Source: Taibaiella soli (GTDB lineage: Bacteria; Bacteroidota; Bacteroidia; Chitinophagales; Chitinophagaceae). Taken from it: a stretch of 64,000 nucleotides of DNA. This document shows, in pieces, positions 33,860 to 43,208 of the stretch. Under the pieces are notes generated by a model, which did not search any database, was not told the origin of the DNA, and worked only from the letters and a program-made list of their open reading frames with translations. The position numbers and the translations under genes are program-made. The stretch spans positions 136,304 through 200,303 of the forward strand of contig NZ_QKTW01000017.1 of the NCBI RefSeq assembly GCF_003236175.1, given 5' to 3'. The first letter of the stretch is position 1, and the number at the start of each line of letters is the position of its first letter.

Positions 33860-36800
33860 ATGTTCAGGATATTTAACGCCGAGCGACTCGTTCACAGTGG
33901 AGCGCAGACCACCATCATCAAAAACGACGAACAGCCATCATCGGCTGCAACCTGTGTAAAGATTACCAATTCTGAATTTCCATCGAAGGAAGTATTAAGC
34001 TATCTTGAAAATGAACTGACATTATCTGCAGTCGGATGTACATCGGTACGGAATGCATTACAGCTCACTACTGTTGAAAATCACCCCGCGCTTTCACTGG
34101 AATATATAGCGGGAAGTAGCCTGAGAGAATACATGGAGCCCGCATCGGCAAGCATTACTGACAAGATATCCGTAAGCTTAAACATCTGCAATGCGTTGGT
34201 CGATTTACATCGGCATAAAATTTTACACAACAACATTTGCCCCGAACACATCATCCTCAACGAACAATCCGGAAATGCTGTTTTTATTGATCTCGGCATT
34301 GCTCATGTTCTGGAAAAAAAAGCGGGCAGACACTTTGATATTCACCTGGCCGAAAAAATGTCCCCGTATTATATATCACCCGAAAATACCGGACGCATTA
34401 ACCGGAATATCGATTTACGAAGTGATATTTATTGCACCGGATTAGTGCTCTACGAACTGTTTACGGGTGAAAAGCCGTTTGAACTCAAAGACAAATCCGA
34501 ACTTATTTACGCGCACATCGCTAAAAAGCCGGTTCCACCTGCATTAATACGCACAAAAATTCCGCTGATCATTTCAGACATCATTATGAAGATGCTGGAA
34601 AAAAATCCCGAAGACCGCTATCAGTCCGCATCTGGCGTGCTGTACGATCTTGAAGAATATCATACGAGGCAGGCAGAAGGCAATGAAACAAACTTCCCGC
34701 TTGGCAGTCGTGATTTTTCCAGCCGGTTTATCCTTCCATCAAAAATTTATGGTAAAGAAAGAGAACGGGAAACCTTGCTCGAAAAATTTGAGACATGTGC
34801 AAACGGCGCGAAGGATTTCTTATTGTTATCTGGTGTGCCCGGCGCGGGGAAAAGCACCCTTGTGGCTGGCATCCAAAAATCTGTGATTGCTGCGAATGGA
34901 TTTTTTGTAACGGGCAAATTTGACCAGCTGCAGCACAGCGGCCCCTACTCTGGTTTTATACAAGCCTTTCGCGAAGTCATCGATTTAATATTGACCAAAA
35001 ATGACCAGACAAAAACAGAGTGGCGCCATCGCATTCTGCAATATGCCGGGGAATCGGGCCGCGTACTGACCGATCTCATTCCAGATATGGAAAACCTGAT
35101 TGGCAGCCAGCCGCAACTTCCTGAGCTCTCTGCTGTCGAATTGCAAAACCGGTTTAATTACATCCTCGCCGGCTTTATTAAAGCTATTGCTTACGAAGGC
35201 CATCCACTGGTGTTGTTTATCGACGATATACAATGGGCCGATACCTCGTCAGCCTATCTTTTCGATCTAATTTTTAATGATAAAGACATCCGTTACTTGT
35301 TGGTGATCTGCGCTTACCGGAACAATGAAATCGATGAGGCTAATTCCGTAAAACAACTGCTGGCACGGCTGGAAGATGAAAATGCGCCATGCACTGAAAT
35401 AGAAATGAGTCCGCTGACATTGGCACACACGGAAGAATTGGTTAAAGACTTGTTCCGTACCGGACAAGATGACAACGCAGCATTTGCACAACTGGTTTAC
35501 GATAAAACTAAAGGCAATCCTTTTTATACCAGAAGATTTCTGCAGTCGGTCTACGATGAAGGTTTTCTTTTTTTTGATGATGAATCCTGTAAATGGCAAT
35601 GGAATAAGGCAGACATCGAGCAGATGAATGTATCGGGTAACGTGGCTGACCTTATGATTCTTGCGCTCAAAAAATACCCGGCGACAACATTGCGGATTCT
35701 GCAGATCGCTTCTTGCATTGGAAACAGGTTTGACCTGAATCTCGCTGCAACCGTTTTAGCTACCGGTACGCTGTCACTGCAAGAACAATTGCGTGGGCCA
35801 CTCGCCGATGAAATCATTATAGACATTGGTGGTGTGTTTATGTTTGCGCACGACCGGATTCAACAAACAGTCAACTCGTTGATACCAGAAAATGAAAGGC
35901 AGGAAATTCATCTCCGCATTGGCAAGGCCTTATCAGATCAGTCGAATGAATCAAAAAGCGTAGCTGATATTTTCACCATTACCAATCAATGGAATGCTGG
36001 CATTGATTTAGTAATCGACGAACAGGACAAGCTGCTCGCTGCCGGTTTAAATACAGAAGCAGGAAAAAAAGCAAAATCATCAGCAGCCTACAATCAGGCG
36101 CTCGGTTATTTCGATACTGCAATCACTTTGCTTGGCAATAATTGGACGCAGCAATACGACCGGCTCTTGCAGACCTATGAACAAGCCGCAGAATCTGCAT
36201 TTCTCGCTGCCGAAATGGAACGCGCCAACGAATTGGTACAGATTATTGAAACCAATGCAAGAACACCCATCGAGGCACTCAAAGCCTATGAAGTCAAAAT
36301 ACAAAAACTGATCGCGGGCCATGAATACAAAGAAGCCGTAGAATTTGCCATCAGCATACTCAGCCGTTTTGATGTCAGGATTCCGTTACATCCGCACAAA
36401 CTGGCAGTAGTAATGCGTTTGCTCTTTACCACTTTTATTACGGGACGCAAATCACCTGCTTTTTTTGAAAAGCTACCGCAGATGACCGATCGCAATAAGC
36501 TGGCAGCGGTGCGGCTTTTATCTGTTGTTACCTCTGCTATCGTACTCACCTATCCGGATCTGTTGCCGCTCGTTGTTTTCAAAAACATCGAGCTGTCGAT
36601 GAAGTATGGCTTATCGCCCAAATCGCCTTTTTCATTTATGGGCATCGGCTACATTATGAGCGTTTACATGCAGCAGATAGAAAAAGGTATCGCATATGGA
36701 AAAATTGCGCTGAGCCTGAGCAGAAAGCTGCGCACCAAAGAGCTGGACGCATCGCTGCTAATGACTTATTACGTATACCTTGCCCATTGGACAATGCCTT

Positions 36801-38980
36801 TGGCAGATACAATTCCTGAACTGGAAAAAGCATTTATAACCGGCGCAGAAACGGGTGATTTTGAATTCACCTCCTACCTCGCACACAACATCACATACCA
36901 TTCATTTTTCGCAGGATTGCCTTTAGATAAACTCGCCGACCGCAGCGAAGAGCTCAACAATCAGATCGAAAAATACAAGCAGGAGTTTACCATTACCCGA
37001 CTAAAAGTTTTCCGGCAGGCAATTGCGCAATTCATTGTAAAAACGCCACAGCCGCATATCCTGGCGGGTGAAATATTGGATGAAAATCTTATCCGGTTAC
37101 CAGAAAGCGAACAAAACTTCGGATACTTTCAAAACCTGTATCTCGTAAAAACGGTGCTGGCACTGTATTTCAATAAAAGCGAAGAGGCATTTGATTATGC
37201 GGTCAAATGCGAAAAATATCAGGAAGTTGTAAAAGGCTCTGTGGTGTACCTTGGTTTTTATTACTACGAAGCGCTGGCAATCACCGCTGGCATTGCAGGA
37301 AAAGAAGAAACCGAACAAAAGAGATTACAGAAGAAGCTACATAAAAACCTCAGTCTTATCCGGCAATATGAACGGTATTGTCCGCAGAATTATGCACACA
37401 GACGACTACTCATTGAAGCAGAAATAGCACGTCTCGAAGACAGGAAAGAAGACGCCCGGCTTTTGTACGACAAATCAATCAGACAGGCCGTTGAAAACAA
37501 AATGTTGCATGATGAAGCGCTGGCCTGGGAACTTGCCGGGAAATTCCATATCCAGACAGCCATCGAACAGATTGGCGTCTTTTACATCAACAATGCCCTG
37601 CTCGCCTACAGACGCTGGGGCGCCTCCGCAAAAATAGAAGACCTCGCAGCCAGATATAGCCATTTGGACATTCGACTACCGGAAGAACCGGGGCAGACAG
37701 CAATAGCACGCGACACAGACATTGATCTGGGAACGCTACTGAAAGCATCTACTGCGCTATCGGGAGAGCTGGTACTTTCCAGTCTGCTGGAACAACTGAT
37801 GCATTTACTGGCCGAAAACGCAGGCGCACAAAGCGGTTTTATTATGGTTGAAAAAGCCGGGCATCTTAACGTAGAAGCCGAACTGGTGCCAGCAACCGGA
37901 CAGATCAGCACATTACAATCCAGGTCGCTCGATGAAATAAAAACCGCACCATTATCGGTCATCAACTATGTGATTGCGAAGCGGGAAACCGTGCTGCTCG
38001 ACAACGCCGCGGAAAGTGCGCTATTCAGAGACGATCCGTTTATAGTAAATCATGCACCGAAATCAATTCTTTGCATGCCGCTGATCAGGCAGGGTAAGCT
38101 GCAAGGCGTCATCTACCTGGCGAATGAAATTACCATCGGCGCATTTACAGAAAGCCGAGTCAGCTTCCTGAAATTACTTAGCACACAAATTGCCATTTCC
38201 CTTGAAAATGCACTTTTCTACAGTGATATGGAACACAGGGTCAGCGAACGCACCCACGAACTGAATCTGGAAAAACAAAAATCAGAAAATCTGCTGCTGA
38301 ATATATTACCCGGAGAAATTGCCAAAGAGCTGAAAGAAACGGGAGAAGCCAGAGCGCGCCGTTTCGACAACGTCAGCATTCTGTTTACAGACTTTAAAGA
38401 TTTCACGAAAAAAAGCGAGCTGCTTACACCGGAAGAACTGGTATCCATACTCGATATATACTTCCGGCATTTTGACAGCATCATATCCAAATATGGAATT
38501 GAAAAAATAAAGACGATCGGTGATGCGTATTTATGTGTGGGCGGCATGCTTTATTCCGATGCCGAAAGCGCACTCAATATTGTAAAAGCTGCGCTGGAAA
38601 TACTGGTATTCGTAGAACAATTGCAACAAGCACGGGAAGCTGCAGGTTTGGTCTCATTCAGCATCAGAATGGGCATTCATGTTGGACCGGTCGTAGCAGG
38701 AATCGTCGGCGAGAAAAAATTTGCCTACGACATTTGGGGCGATGCAGTCAATACAGCAGCGCGTATGGAGCAAGCCAGCGAACCCGGCAGATTGAATATT
38801 TCGCACGATACCTGGCTGCTGGTTAAAGACCACGTGATTTGCACGCACCGCGGTAAGATCGAAGCCAAAAACAAAGGCATGATCGATATGTATTTCGTAG
38901 ACGGACTGAAAGAAAACGATACACAACAATGGACTGTAGCAAGCGATGAGATTGCTCTTTTAAAATCGCCGGTGCGCTAG
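33860..38980 (+). CDS. Giant kinase-like/AAA/GAF/adenylate cyclase signalling protein
   Basis: 1706 residues. Residues about 15-270: protein-kinase fold, but the catalytic loop reads ILHNNICPEHI where HKD/HRD and Asn are expected, and DFG is DLG, so it may be a pseudokinase. Residues about 295-580: AAA-type ATPase with Walker A SGVPGAGKST (near 325-332) and LVLFIDDIQWAD as Walker B. About 700-1270: helical TPR-like repeats. About 1290-1450: GAF domain. About 1500-1690: class III cyclase with metal-binding Asp in FTDFKDFT and TIGDAY, Lys in KIKTIGD and Asp in WGDAVNTAARM, the adenylate-type pair. It probably senses a cytoplasmic signal and makes cAMP. A short coiled coil precedes the cyclase. 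Confidence 0.85.
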   Translation: MFRIFNAERLVHSGAQTTIIKNDEQPSSAATCVKITNSEFPSKEVLSYLENELTLSAVGCTSVRNALQLTTVENHPALSLEYIAGSSLREYMEPASASITDKISVSLNICNALVDLHRHKILHNNICPEHIILNEQSGNAVFIDLGIAHVLEKKAGRHFDIHLAEKMSPYYISPENTGRINRNIDLRSDIYCTGLVLYELFTGEKPFELKDKSELIYAHIAKKPVPPALIRTKIPLIISDIIMKMLEKNPEDRYQSASGVLYDLEEYHTRQAEGNETNFPLGSRDFSSRFILPSKIYGKERERETLLEKFETCANGAKDFLLLSGVPGAGKSTLVAGIQKSVIAANGFFVTGKFDQLQHSGPYSGFIQAFREVIDLILTKNDQTKTEWRHRILQYAGESGRVLTDLIPDMENLIGSQPQLPELSAVELQNRFNYILAGFIKAIAYEGHPLVLFIDDIQWADTSSAYLFDLIFNDKDIRYLLVICAYRNNEIDEANSVKQLLARLEDENAPCTEIEMSPLTLAHTEELVKDLFRTGQDDNAAFAQLVYDKTKGNPFYTRRFLQSVYDEGFLFFDDESCKWQWNKADIEQMNVSGNVADLMILALKKYPATTLRILQIASCIGNRFDLNLAATVLATGTLSLQEQLRGPLADEIIIDIGGVFMFAHDRIQQTVNSLIPENERQEIHLRIGKALSDQSNESKSVADIFTITNQWNAGIDLVIDEQDKLLAAGLNTEAGKKAKSSAAYNQALGYFDTAITLLGNNWTQQYDRLLQTYEQAAESAFLAAEMERANELVQIIETNARTPIEALKAYEVKIQKLIAGHEYKEAVEFAISILSRFDVRIPLHPHKLAVVMRLLFTTFITGRKSPAFFEKLPQMTDRNKLAAVRLLSVVTSAIVLTYPDLLPLVVFKNIELSMKYGLSPKSPFSFMGIGYIMSVYMQQIEKGIAYGKIALSLSRKLRTKELDASLLMTYYVYLAHWTMPLADTIPELEKAFITGAETGDFEFTSYLAHNITYHSFFAGLPLDKLADRSEELNNQIEKYKQEFTITRLKVFRQAIAQFIVKTPQPHILAGEILDENLIRLPESEQNFGYFQNLYLVKTVLALYFNKSEEAFDYAVKCEKYQEVVKGSVVYLGFYYYEALAITAGIAGKEETEQKRLQKKLHKNLSLIRQYERYCPQNYAHRRLLIEAEIARLEDRKEDARLLYDKSIRQAVENKMLHDEALAWELAGKFHIQTAIEQIGVFYINNALLAYRRWGASAKIEDLAARYSHLDIRLPEEPGQTAIARDTDIDLGTLLKASTALSGELVLSSLLEQLMHLLAENAGAQSGFIMVEKAGHLNVEAELVPATGQISTLQSRSLDEIKTAPLSVINYVIAKRETVLLDNAAESALFRDDPFIVNHAPKSILCMPLIRQGKLQGVIYLANEITIGAFTESRVSFLKLLSTQIAISLENALFYSDMEHRVSERTHELNLEKQKSENLLLNILPGEIAKELKETGEARARRFDNVSILFTDFKDFTKKSELLTPEELVSILDIYFRHFDSIISKYGIEKIKTIGDAYLCVGGMLYSDAESALNIVKAALEILVFVEQLQQAREAAGLVSFSIRMGIHVGPVVAGIVGEKKFAYDIWGDAVNTAARMEQASEPGRLNISHDTWLLVKDHVICTHRGKIEAKNKGMIDMYFVDGLKENDTQQWTVASDEIALLKSPVR

Positions 38981-39071
38981 AAAATCAGTCCCAACCAAAA
39001 GATTCGCATCAAGCAGACATTAAATTATTAAAATATTATTTATTATATTGTATTAACATATTCAGCCTACC

Positions 39072-39653
39072 ATGCAATTTGAGAAGGTTAAGAAATTTGT
39101 TTTGGAAAGACTTCTTGAAGTGTTGCCACCGAACCTCACATATCACTCACTGGAACACACGAAGGATGTTTACCATTCGGCCGAGCGGCTGGCCGGCCTT
39201 GAAAACATATCAGGTGAAGATTTGCAGATACTGCTTACGGCAGTATTGTTTCATGACGCGGGCTTTTTGCAGCAGCAAAAAAATCATGAACTGATCGGAT
39301 GCGATCTGGCGCGAAAATATTTACCCGACTATGATTACAACCAGGATCAGATTGAACGGATTTGCGGGATGATTATGGCGACAAAGATTCCGCAGACGCC
39401 GGCCAACAAACTGGAGATGATTATCTGCGATGCAGACCTCGATTACTTTGGCAGAGATGATTTTTTTACAGTCGGTAACCGGTTGTTTGACGAACTGCGC
39501 ACATTGGGCACCATTCACAGCGAGAACGAATGGAACCTCTTGCAGGAAGATTTTCTGGAACATCACAGATATTTTACAGAATCAGCGAAAGCACTCAGAG
39601 GAGACCGTAAAGCAGAACACCTCGCCGTCATAAAATCCAAAATAATAAAATAA
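39072..39653 (+). CDS. HD-domain phosphohydrolase
   Basis: 193 residues. HD-superfamily metal ligands are visible: YHSLEHTKDVYHSAE (His near 29), LLTAVLFHDAGFLQ with the HD doublet near 61-62, NHELIGCDLA with His near 70, and the second Asp in IICDADLDYFG. The length and layout are those of small HD hydrolases acting on nucleotides or cyclic nucleotides. It is 90 bp downstream of the adenylate cyclase gene, so turnover of a cyclic nucleotide is an attractive but unproven role. It is followed after 8 bp by the YitT gene. Confidence 0.8.
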   Translation: MQFEKVKKFVLERLLEVLPPNLTYHSLEHTKDVYHSAERLAGLENISGEDLQILLTAVLFHDAGFLQQQKNHELIGCDLARKYLPDYDYNQDQIERICGMIMATKIPQTPANKLEMIICDADLDYFGRDDFFTVGNRLFDELRTLGTIHSENEWNLLQEDFLEHHRYFTESAKALRGDRKAEHLAVIKSKIIK

Positions 39654-39661
39654 CTATTGAG

Positions 39662-40534
39662 ATGAAACTGGCCAACAACTTCCCTTCCCTGATACAGGAC
39701 ACCGTACACACAGTTGCCGGAGTGGTGATTGCGGGATTTGCATTGAAAAGCTTTCTGGTACCCAATCAATTTCTGGATGGCGGTGTTACCGGCGTTTCAC
39801 TGCTGCTGCATGAAATGTTTCACTGGAACCTGGCCATGCTGATTATTCTCGTAAATCTTCCGTTCATTATCATTGGCTCATTTCTGGTAAATAGAAAATT
39901 TGCCCTCAAAACATTGGCCTGCGTAGTGCTGCTCTCCCTCTGTCTTGAGTTTTTACCATATCCTGTGGTGACATCAGAAAAAATACTCGTATCCATGTTC
40001 GGCGGTTTGTTCCTCGGCATCGGTATCGGTCTGGCAATGCGCGGCGGTTGCGCGATTGACGGCCTGGAGATTCTGGCATTGTACACCATGCGCCGTAGCA
40101 GCTTTACCATCAGCGAAATTATACTGGGACTAAACGTCATTATCTTTTTACTCGCAGCGATGCACTTCGGACTGGAACGGGCACTATTTGCAATGCTCAC
40201 CTATTTTGTTGCCAGTCGTACGATACATTATGTAATTGAAGGTCTGGAAGAATATACCGGCGTTACTATTATCTCCGGAAGAAGTCAGGAAATAAAAGAA
40301 GCATTGGTATTACAAACCGGCAGAGGCATTACCGTATATAAAGGCGAAAGAGGATTTCTGAAAGATAGCTTTGAAATAAGCACAGATTGTGATATTGTAT
40401 TTACAGTCGTTACCCGGCTTGAAGTGAGAAGACTAAAAAATCTCGTGCACAGCATCGATCCGAACTCCTTTATTTTTACCCACCGGATTAAAGAAGCAGC
40501 CGGCGGTGTTTTAAAACGCCGTGCCAGCCATTGA
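39662..40534 (+). CDS. YitT family membrane protein
   Basis: 290 residues. Five or six membrane helices in the first 190 residues (TVHTVAGVVIAGFALKSFLV, LNVIIFLLAAMHFG and others) with the DUF161-type GGVTGVSLLL loop and GGCAIDGLEIL. The last 80 residues are a cytoplasmic DUF2179 domain (VTIISGRSQEIKEALV, GRGITVYKGERGF, DIVFTVVTRLEVRRLK). The family is of uncertain transport function. It lies in a probable operon behind the HD hydrolase. Confidence 0.88.
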   Translation: MKLANNFPSLIQDTVHTVAGVVIAGFALKSFLVPNQFLDGGVTGVSLLLHEMFHWNLAMLIILVNLPFIIIGSFLVNRKFALKTLACVVLLSLCLEFLPYPVVTSEKILVSMFGGLFLGIGIGLAMRGGCAIDGLEILALYTMRRSSFTISEIILGLNVIIFLLAAMHFGLERALFAMLTYFVASRTIHYVIEGLEEYTGVTIISGRSQEIKEALVLQTGRGITVYKGERGFLKDSFEISTDCDIVFTVVTRLEVRRLKNLVHSIDPNSFIFTHRIKEAAGGVLKRRASH

Positions 40535-40543
40535 TGCGGCCGG

Positions 40544-40819
40544 CTACAATTCACAACTCGCCTTCTTATCAACTTTCCGCGATTGCTGAAAAAGCACCGC
40601 AACATCGCCCGAAACGATCATCGCGTCGGTCACTGCGCTGGACAAACGCGACAACTGCTGATAAATGCGAAACAGATCATGAATATCCATGCTATCATCA
40701 AACGCAAAACCAGAAGCGAGCATATGCTCCAGTGCTGCTGAAATAGCATCAAGATTGCGCTCAACGCCGCTTTTACGTTCATTTGAAATAGCTAAAAAAG
40801 TACGAGCTGACTGTATCAT
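40544..40819 (-). CDS. Small helical hypothetical protein
   Basis: 91 residues, mostly helical and without signal peptide or membrane segment (KSGVERNLDAISAALEHM, IHDLFRIYQQLSRLSSAVTDAM). The composition is normal for the surrounding genome and the frame is clean, so it is probably real. It converges on the YitT gene, with 9 bp between the stops. No family recognised. Confidence 0.5.
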   Translation of the reverse strand: MIQSARTFLAISNERKSGVERNLDAISAALEHMLASGFAFDDSMDIHDLFRIYQQLSRLSSAVTDAMIVSGDVAVLFQQSRKVDKKASCEL

Positions 40820-40997
40820 ATCTAATAAACTTTAAAGATGCAAAGGTCTTGTAAGCCAACTTATTCAAAATGCCCAAAGAGACACAGTTTCTGCCCAAAA
40901 GGACTTTTCGGTTATACAATACCATTTTAGTGGCTTCTCGTCAATTGCTGATATATTTACCGTCCGTTTCCCAAAGCACCCAAACGGAATAACAGCT

Positions 40998-41579
40998 ATG
41001 AATGAAGACCAAGCGACAATAATCCACCGGAGAACACCAGAATCTGCAGCGATGGTTGAAAATACCAGACGCGCCATGGCGATCACCACCAAACTAAATC
41101 ATCTGACGTTTAACGACCCTGCGGAAGTTCGCGTTTTGTTTAGCGAACTCATTGGAAAACCAGTAGATGAAAATTTTATCCTGATCCCTCCGTTCTACAC
41201 CGCAGGCGGTACTGAAATCACCGTAGGCAAGAATGTGTTCATCAATCAAAACTGCACACTCTATGATCTTGGCGGACTTACGATTGAAGACGATGTAATG
41301 ATCGGACCTAATGTAAATATCATTACCACCGGTCATTCGCTTGATCCCGTACAACGCCGCACAGTGACTATTGGAAAGCCAATCATAATCAAACGTAATG
41401 TCTGGATCGCAGCAGGTGTAACCGTTATCGGTGGTGTAACGATTGGAGAAAACGCTGTCGTCGCAGCAGGATCTGTAGTAACAAAAAATGTGCCCGCTAA
41501 TACTTTAGTCGGCGGTAATCCGGCGAAGGTGATTCGAATGATAGAAACAGCATTGAATGAAACAATCAAAGAAAGTTAG
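40998..41579 (+). CDS. Sugar O-acetyltransferase (hexapeptide repeat)
   Basis: 193 residues. N-terminal Mac-type helical region, then left-handed beta-helix repeats (FINQNCTLYDLGGLTIEDDVMIGPNV and GVTVIGGVTIGENAVVAAGSVV) and the GNPAKVIR end typical of maltose/galactoside acetyltransferases. The catalytic His is visible in TTGHSLD. It probably acetylates a sugar using acetyl-CoA, as a trimer. The stop codon directly abuts the ATG of the next gene, so the two are co-transcribed. Confidence 0.87.
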   Translation: MNEDQATIIHRRTPESAAMVENTRRAMAITTKLNHLTFNDPAEVRVLFSELIGKPVDENFILIPPFYTAGGTEITVGKNVFINQNCTLYDLGGLTIEDDVMIGPNVNIITTGHSLDPVQRRTVTIGKPIIIKRNVWIAAGVTVIGGVTIGENAVVAAGSVVTKNVPANTLVGGNPAKVIRMIETALNETIKES

Positions 41580-42686
41580 ATGAAACAAGGAATGATCTGG
41601 TTATTGTTGCTCGCAGCCGCAGTGCAAACAAATGCACAAACATTTGAACAGCGCATCCAACATTTTGTAGATTCTGTTTACAACAAAAATCCCGAAGCCG
41701 TTGGTTTTCTGTTGCACGTAGAAGCGCCAGACAAACACATCTCCTGGGATTATGCCGTTGGGTATGCCAATCGTACAACCAAACAAAAACTCAGTGCCAA
41801 CCAGCCGGTTTTGATAGCCAGCAATACCAAACCTTATGTTGCAGCTACGATCTTAAAACTGATGGAAGCGGGCGAGCTTGATATCAATCAGCCGATTCAT
41901 TCTTTGCTTAAAACGCACACCGATAGTTTACTGCGAAGCGCGGGCTACCAAACAGAAAGCATCACGGTAAAACATCTGATGTCTCACACTTCGGGTATTA
42001 GAGATTATGTGGATGAAGATTATTTTGCTTTCGAAAACGCGCACAAAAAACACACATGGACCAGAAACGAACAGATACAACGTGCCGTGAAAGCAGGTCC
42101 GCCGTTAAAAGCTGCTGGTGATACTTTTCGCTACGCGGATATCAATTATATTTTATTAACGGAAATCATCGAACAAAAAACAAAGCAGCCTTATTACCGC
42201 GCCATGCGGTCCCTACTCGACTACAAGCAACTGCATTTGAACAATACCTGGTTTGCCAAATTCGAGAAAGCTCCGGCTAGCGCAAAGCCACAAGCGCATC
42301 AATACTGGGATGAATTCGGCTGGGACACTTATGATCTCGATCCATCCTGGGATCTGTACGGTGGCGGCGGTATGATCGCCACAGTAAGTGACATGGCGAA
42401 ATTCTTTCAATACCTCTTCAACGGCAAAGTCATCCACAACCAAAATATCCTTGCCTTAATGACGACCGACGTACCGCCCAATCTCCAAATCAACTATTGC
42501 CTCGGCATACGCAAGGTCACCTACGCCAACCAAAAAGGCTATAACCACGGCGGCGGGTTGGGCACTGATGTCATTTATATCCCTGCACTAAACGCCACGA
42601 TTGCAGTGGCCGCATTGGAGACTTCACACAGACCGGTGGCATTAGAGATTAGTAAGGGAGTGGTGAGGGAGCTGGGGAGGAAATGA
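41580..42686 (+). CDS. Beta-lactamase-fold serine hydrolase
   Basis: 368 residues with a signal peptide (1-20, ending TNAQT), so it is exported. The class C-like SxxK motif is in IASNTKPY (Ser and Lys near 75-78). The second motif is FRYADINYILL, a variant of the usual YSN, and the third is NHGGGLG replacing KTG. This fits serine hydrolases of the AmpC/EstB type (peptidase S12) rather than a resistance enzyme. It is coupled to the acetyltransferase gene in front of it. A cell-wall or ester substrate is possible. Confidence 0.85.
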   Translation: MKQGMIWLLLLAAAVQTNAQTFEQRIQHFVDSVYNKNPEAVGFLLHVEAPDKHISWDYAVGYANRTTKQKLSANQPVLIASNTKPYVAATILKLMEAGELDINQPIHSLLKTHTDSLLRSAGYQTESITVKHLMSHTSGIRDYVDEDYFAFENAHKKHTWTRNEQIQRAVKAGPPLKAAGDTFRYADINYILLTEIIEQKTKQPYYRAMRSLLDYKQLHLNNTWFAKFEKAPASAKPQAHQYWDEFGWDTYDLDPSWDLYGGGGMIATVSDMAKFFQYLFNGKVIHNQNILALMTTDVPPNLQINYCLGIRKVTYANQKGYNHGGGLGTDVIYIPALNATIAVAALETSHRPVALEISKGVVRELGRK

Positions 42687-42713
42687 AGAACTGCAAATGT
42701 TTCGCGTTCGCCT

Positions 42714-43205
42714 TTAAAAGCGAACACCCAGCTGACGAAACATCTGTATCGGATTGCAAAATTGAATCGAAAAATGATCGCAGGGTTCCGGAATAGCGAT
42801 TCTTGATTTCATTCGGGGATTGCTGATTTCGTGCGTTACAATAGTATTGCCAAGCTCTGATGCGGCCGCAATAAGCCATGCATCAGCTTCATCAGCATCC
42901 AAAAATTCATTAATAGCTCCGGGAGAATAATGAAATGCCCGTTCAGCAGCCCATTGCGCGATTCGACTATAAGCGACTATGTGTCTGGAACTATCCTCAA
43001 AAAAATCAGCAGGTAATTCGGCATCAGCCCAATCTTTGAGATGGTCGTTGCCTTTTCTGATTTCCGCCCCTACCTTGTCAAGACTTCTTATAATGCCCTG
43101 CCCTGCTAATTCTTTAACCTTATTCCAAAACGAGGGAACGACGTCAAACGGATAATGTGCCCGATGTGCTGTTATAAAAAAGTTTGCATCTAACAAATAA
43201 GCCAT
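42714..43205 (-). CDS. DUF4411 PIN-like toxin
   Basis: 163 residues. PIN-like acidic residues: Asp in MAYLLDANFFI, Glu in KVGAEIRKGND, Asp residues in DADEADAWLIAAA, and a final VTHEI strand. This is the DUF4411 family, thought to be ribonuclease toxins. Its start is 3 bp downstream of the ImmA/IrrE-Xre gene, a known partner of DUF4411, so the pair is a toxin-antitoxin-type module. All the acidic positions look intact. Confidence 0.8.
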   Translation of the reverse strand: MAYLLDANFFITAHRAHYPFDVVPSFWNKVKELAGQGIIRSLDKVGAEIRKGNDHLKDWADAELPADFFEDSSRHIVAYSRIAQWAAERAFHYSPGAINEFLDADEADAWLIAAASELGNTIVTHEISNPRMKSRIAIPEPCDHFSIQFCNPIQMFRQLGVRF

Positions 43206-43208
43206 TCT

